Source of the DNA: Streptomyces sp. NBC_01498
GTDB taxonomy: Bacteria > Actinomycetota > Actinomycetes > Streptomycetales > Streptomycetaceae
Length of the DNA stretch: 64,000 bases
NCBI RefSeq assembly: GCF_036327775.1
Contig: NZ_CP109598.1
Span: forward strand, 558,001-622,000
Direction: 5' to 3'
Positions within the stretch are counted from its first letter, which is position 1. Each line of letters opens with the position of its first letter. The notes below the pieces were generated by a model. It was not told the DNA's origin, made no database searches, and was given only the letters and a program-made list of their open reading frames with translations. The position numbers were made by a program, and so were the translations under genes. This document shows positions 61,400 to 64,000 of the stretch, one piece after another.

Positions 61400-61518
61400 C
61401 TCTCTTGTCCCCCGTGTGCCCGGTGCCGCCGTGTCGCGTGCCAGGGCCGGAGTGTAGGCAGACGGCCCGGGCGGAGGGAAGCCCCGGCGCGTCTCGGTCC
61501 GGCCGGTGAAGGGCCTGG

Positions 61519-62268
61519 TCAGCGGCCGGGCAGCCGCATGAGCAGATCGCGTACGGCCCTGGCGTGGCGGCGGCTGACGGCGAGTTCGGCGTCGCCGACG
61601 CGCACGCTCATGGCGCCCGCGTCGAGGCGCAGTTCGTCGATGCGGGCGAGCGCGACGAGATGGCGGCGGTGGATGCGTACGAAACCCCGGGAGCGCCAGC
61701 GCTCCTCCAGGGTGGTGAGCGGAATCCGTACCAGATGGCTGCCGGTGTCGGTGTGCAGTCTGGCGTAGTCGCCCTGGGCCTCGGCGTAGACGATGTCGGC
61801 GACGGGGACGAAGCGGGTCACACCGCCGAGTTCGACGGGGATCTGGTCGGCGGAGGTGTCCACGACGGGGCCCCGTTCCCCGGCGAGTTCGGCGACCCGC
61901 CGGACGGCTTCGGCGAGCCGTTCCCGGCGGACGGGCTTGAGCACGTAGTCGACGGCCTTGAGGTCGAACGCGTGGACGGCGAAGCCCTCGTGGGCGGTGA
62001 CGAAGACGATCAGCGGGGGTTCGGCGAATCCGGCGAGCAGCCGGGCGACGTCGAGCCCGGTCAGGCCCGCCATGTGGATGTCGAGGAAGACGACGTCGAC
62101 GGCGGCCGGGTCGTCCGGGCCCGCGTCGAGGGCGGCGCCGATCCGGCGCAGCGCCTCGGTGGCGCTCGTGGCGCCCTCGGCGCTGCGGACGCGCGGGTCG
62201 GCGCGCAGGAGGTAGAGGAGTTCTTCGAGGGCGGGTTGTTCGTCGTCCACGGCCAGTACGCGCAGCAT
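61519..62268 (-). CDS. LytTR-family response regulator
   Basis: The product has 249 residues from the ATG at 62268. The receiver domain (1-120) has acidic residues DDE at 8-10, the phosphorylation site D63 in VFLDIHMAGLTG and the lysine of YVLKPVRRERL. The LytTR DNA-binding domain (about 145-245) includes YAEAQGDYARLHTDTG and FVRIHRRHLVAL. It is the partner of the LytS-type kinase three genes downstream. The gap of 119 bases to the DUF485 gene suggests an internal promoter that it could itself control. Confidence 0.93.
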   Translation of the reverse strand: MLRVLAVDDEQPALEELLYLLRADPRVRSAEGATSATEALRRIGAALDAGPDDPAAVDVVFLDIHMAGLTGLDVARLLAGFAEPPLIVFVTAHEGFAVHAFDLKAVDYVLKPVRRERLAEAVRRVAELAGERGPVVDTSADQIPVELGGVTRFVPVADIVYAEAQGDYARLHTDTGSHLVRIPLTTLEERWRSRGFVRIHRRHLVALARIDELRLDAGAMSVRVGDAELAVSRRHARAVRDLLMRLPGR

Positions 62269-62368
62269 GACCGGGAAGTTTAGGGGGTGCGCGGGTGAGC
62301 GGACCCGGATCGGGTCACGGACGGATATCGGCCTGAGTGATTTGCCGTCGCGCTCCGTATCAGGAGGC

Positions 62369-63040
62369 ATGCGGACACCGGAGATCCATCGCGACGTCGG
62401 CGCCTACGCACTCGGCGTACTGGACGCGGCCGATGCCTTCCGCTTCGAGGACCATCTCATGGACTGCCCCCACTGCACACTGCTGTTGGGGGATTTGAAC
62501 GGACTGCGCGATCAGCTCGACGAGTACGCGCGGGGCACGTCGCCGCGCGTCGGCCCCTTCGTGTCACCGGGGCCCCAGCTGTTGCACCGGTTGCTCGAAG
62601 GGACGGCGACCCGGCGGCGGTTCAGCCGAAGACGGCGGCTGGCCCTGGTCGCGGCTGCGGTGGTGATCGCGGTGGGCGGACCGTTCGCGATCGTCGACTC
62701 GCGGGGTGGCGGCGGGAGTTCCCCGGACACGCCGGTCGCCGAGCGGTGGACGGCGACGGACCGCAGGACCGGGACGGCGGCCGTCGTGACGGCGGCGGAG
62801 CGGGGCTGGGGCACGGACGTGGCGCTGGAGCTGTCGACGTCGGTGGCGGTCGGGGTGTGCTCGCTGGTCGCCGTGGGCCTGGACGGGTCGGAGGAGACCG
62901 TGATGACGTGGGCGGGGCGCCCGGACGGCGACGGTCCGCTGGTCACCTGGGGCGGGGCGGCGCTGCGTCCGCCGGAGATCGACCGGTTCGAGGTGCGGAC
63001 GTCGGACGGGCACCGGCTGATGACGGTACGGGGCGGGTGA
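62369..63040 (+). CDS. Membrane zinc-finger anti-sigma-like protein
   Basis: The product has 223 residues from the ATG at 62369; AGGAGG lies only one base before it, an unusually short spacing. The N-terminus DVGAYALGVLDAADAFRFED is followed by zinc motif HLMDCPHC (H29, C33, C36). One membrane helix (about 93-112) and an exported beta-rich domain of about 100 residues follow. This is the transmembrane anti-sigma design, but no sigma factor gene is adjacent; the nearest is at 56951. It may serve that sigma or another one. It is divergent from the LytTR gene. Confidence 0.8.
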   Translation: MRTPEIHRDVGAYALGVLDAADAFRFEDHLMDCPHCTLLLGDLNGLRDQLDEYARGTSPRVGPFVSPGPQLLHRLLEGTATRRRFSRRRRLALVAAAVVIAVGGPFAIVDSRGGGGSSPDTPVAERWTATDRRTGTAAVVTAAERGWGTDVALELSTSVAVGVCSLVAVGLDGSEETVMTWAGRPDGDGPLVTWGGAALRPPEIDRFEVRTSDGHRLMTVRGG

Positions 63041-63105
63041 CCCGGGCCGTACGCGGGTGAGCCGGGCGGCGCGCGAGGACGGCCCGTCCAGGGGCCGGGC
63101 GGGTC

Positions 63106-63990
63106 CTACTTGAGGAAGCGGGACGTCCTGCGGTCGGCGAGCGGTTTGCCGCCGGTCTGGCAGGTCGGGCAGTACTGGAGCGAGGAGTCGGCGAAGGCGA
63201 CCGACCTGATGGTGTCGCCGCACACCGGGCACGTCTCGCCCGCGCGGCCGTGCACCCGCAGTCCGCTCTTCTTCTCGGCCTTGAGCCGCCCGGCCGCCAC
63301 CCCGCGCGAACGCTCGATCGCCGAGGTCAGCGTCGTGCGCATGGCGTCGTACAGCACGGTGGTCTCGTCCTCGGTCAGATTCTGCACCGGTTTGAAGGGG
63401 GACAGCTTCGCCGCGTGCAGGATCTCGTCGCTGTACGCGTTGCCGATGCCCGCGATCAGCCGCTGGTCGCGCAGGGCGCCCTTCAGCTGCCGCCGCTCCC
63501 CCGCGAGCAGCGCGGCGAGGGCGTCCCGGTCGAAGGCGTCGTCCAGCGGGTCGGGGCCGAGACTCGCGATGGCCGGTACCTCGAAGGGGTCCCGTACGAG
63601 ATGGACGGCGAGCCGCTTGGTGGTGCCCGCCTCCGTCAGGTCGAAGCCGTCGCCGCCGGTGAGGACGGCCCGCAGCGCGAGCGGCCCCTTGCCGGGGCGC
63701 GGCGGGGCGGCGGGGAACTCGTCCTTCCAGCGCAGCCAGCCCGCGCGGGCCAGATGGATCGCCAGATGGAGGCAGCCCTCCGCGCCGGCCCCGGACCCGC
63801 CCGTGACGATGTCGAGCCATTTGCCGTGGCGCTCGACGGCCCGGACGGTGGTACCGGTGAGGGCGCCGAGCGGTGGGTCGTACGTCTTGAGGGCGTTGAT
63901 CGTCAGGGGCAGGACGCGGGCGAACTCCTTGCCGACCAGCTGGCCGTCGAGGAACTCCCGCAGCGCTTCGACCTCGGGGACTTCCGGCAT
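63106..63990 (-). CDS. Fpg/Nei-family DNA glycosylase/AP lyase
   Basis: The product has 294 residues. The N-terminus MPEVPEVE supplies the catalytic Pro2 and Glu3. The H2TH region includes GIGNAYSDEILHAAKLSPF. The C-terminal zinc finger is complete (CPVCGD and CPTCQTGGKPL). It removes oxidised bases and nicks the abasic site. The sequence fits the actinobacterial Fpg/Nei paralogue group rather than the main MutM, so Nei-like specificity is likely. It ends the window and is probably monocistronic. Confidence 0.93.
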   Translation of the reverse strand: MPEVPEVEALREFLDGQLVGKEFARVLPLTINALKTYDPPLGALTGTTVRAVERHGKWLDIVTGGSGAGAEGCLHLAIHLARAGWLRWKDEFPAAPPRPGKGPLALRAVLTGGDGFDLTEAGTTKRLAVHLVRDPFEVPAIASLGPDPLDDAFDRDALAALLAGERRQLKGALRDQRLIAGIGNAYSDEILHAAKLSPFKPVQNLTEDETTVLYDAMRTTLTSAIERSRGVAAGRLKAEKKSGLRVHGRAGETCPVCGDTIRSVAFADSSLQYCPTCQTGGKPLADRRTSRFLK

Positions 63991-64000
63991 GCCTCCAGGG

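Overview
The window is about 72% G+C and gene dense. It has Streptomyces-type start sites (GTG starts, GGAGG-like sites, many ATGA/GTGA overlaps), a SARP/AfsR-type regulator, three TTA-containing genes, ergothioneine and ornithine-lipid operons, a dodecin, a DUF574 methyltransferase, a GGDEF/EAL protein of the RmdA type and a class F sortase. This points to a Streptomyces (or close relative) chromosome. From memory, the order egtABCD - ornithine lipid genes - sdhCAB - LysR - rmdA - SCO0930-type lipoprotein - proline-rich protein resembles S. coelicolor SCO0910 to about SCO0935; I could not check this by alignment. No tRNA, rRNA, CRISPR array, transposase or integrase was seen.

Layout. 1-3392: 3' end of a UvrA-like ATPase, a CDP-glycerol-transferase-like protein and a coupled small protein. 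3334-9143: two divergent AfsR-like STAND regulators, one with and one without a SARP DNA-binding domain, separated by an array of 11-bp-phased direct repeats. The transferase-like gene and both regulators each carry one TTA (bldA) codon. 9280-15843: HAD protein, disulfide oxidoreductase, thioredoxin, thiolase, LacI regulator, small secreted protein. 15991-22458: methyltransferase, then two AraC regulators with nearly identical DNA-binding halves flanking two cell-wall hydrolases that lack signal peptides, then a surface protein. 22689-29817: a giant HTH-STAND-WD40 protein, a GT39-like membrane protein with an odd start codon, an orphan PemK/MazF-type toxin and a PARG-type macrodomain protein.

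29980-34440 is the ergothioneine operon egtABCD, converging on olsBA (ornithine lipids). Next come an orphan sugar-binding lipoprotein, dodecin, a PseT-like phosphatase and a luciferase-like monooxygenase. Then a three-gene succinate dehydrogenase (sdhCAB) with a divergent LysR gene and an OxyR-like palindrome between them. 44739-47872 holds rmdA coupled to a DUF574 methyltransferase.

48081-54834 is a cell-envelope block: repeat lipoprotein, proline-rich protein, DUF4239 protein, two related tail-to-tail surface proteins, class F sortase, polysaccharide deacetylase lipoprotein, and a universal stress protein. 55477-63990: CapA-like lipoprotein, an ECF sigma factor whose 3' end overlaps an antisense mini anti-sigma gene, a small unknown protein, a LytS/LytTR two-component system interleaved with an acetate-type symporter, a membrane anti-sigma-like protein, and a Fpg/Nei DNA glycosylase. 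Perfect hairpins between convergent genes mark most transcription-unit ends.
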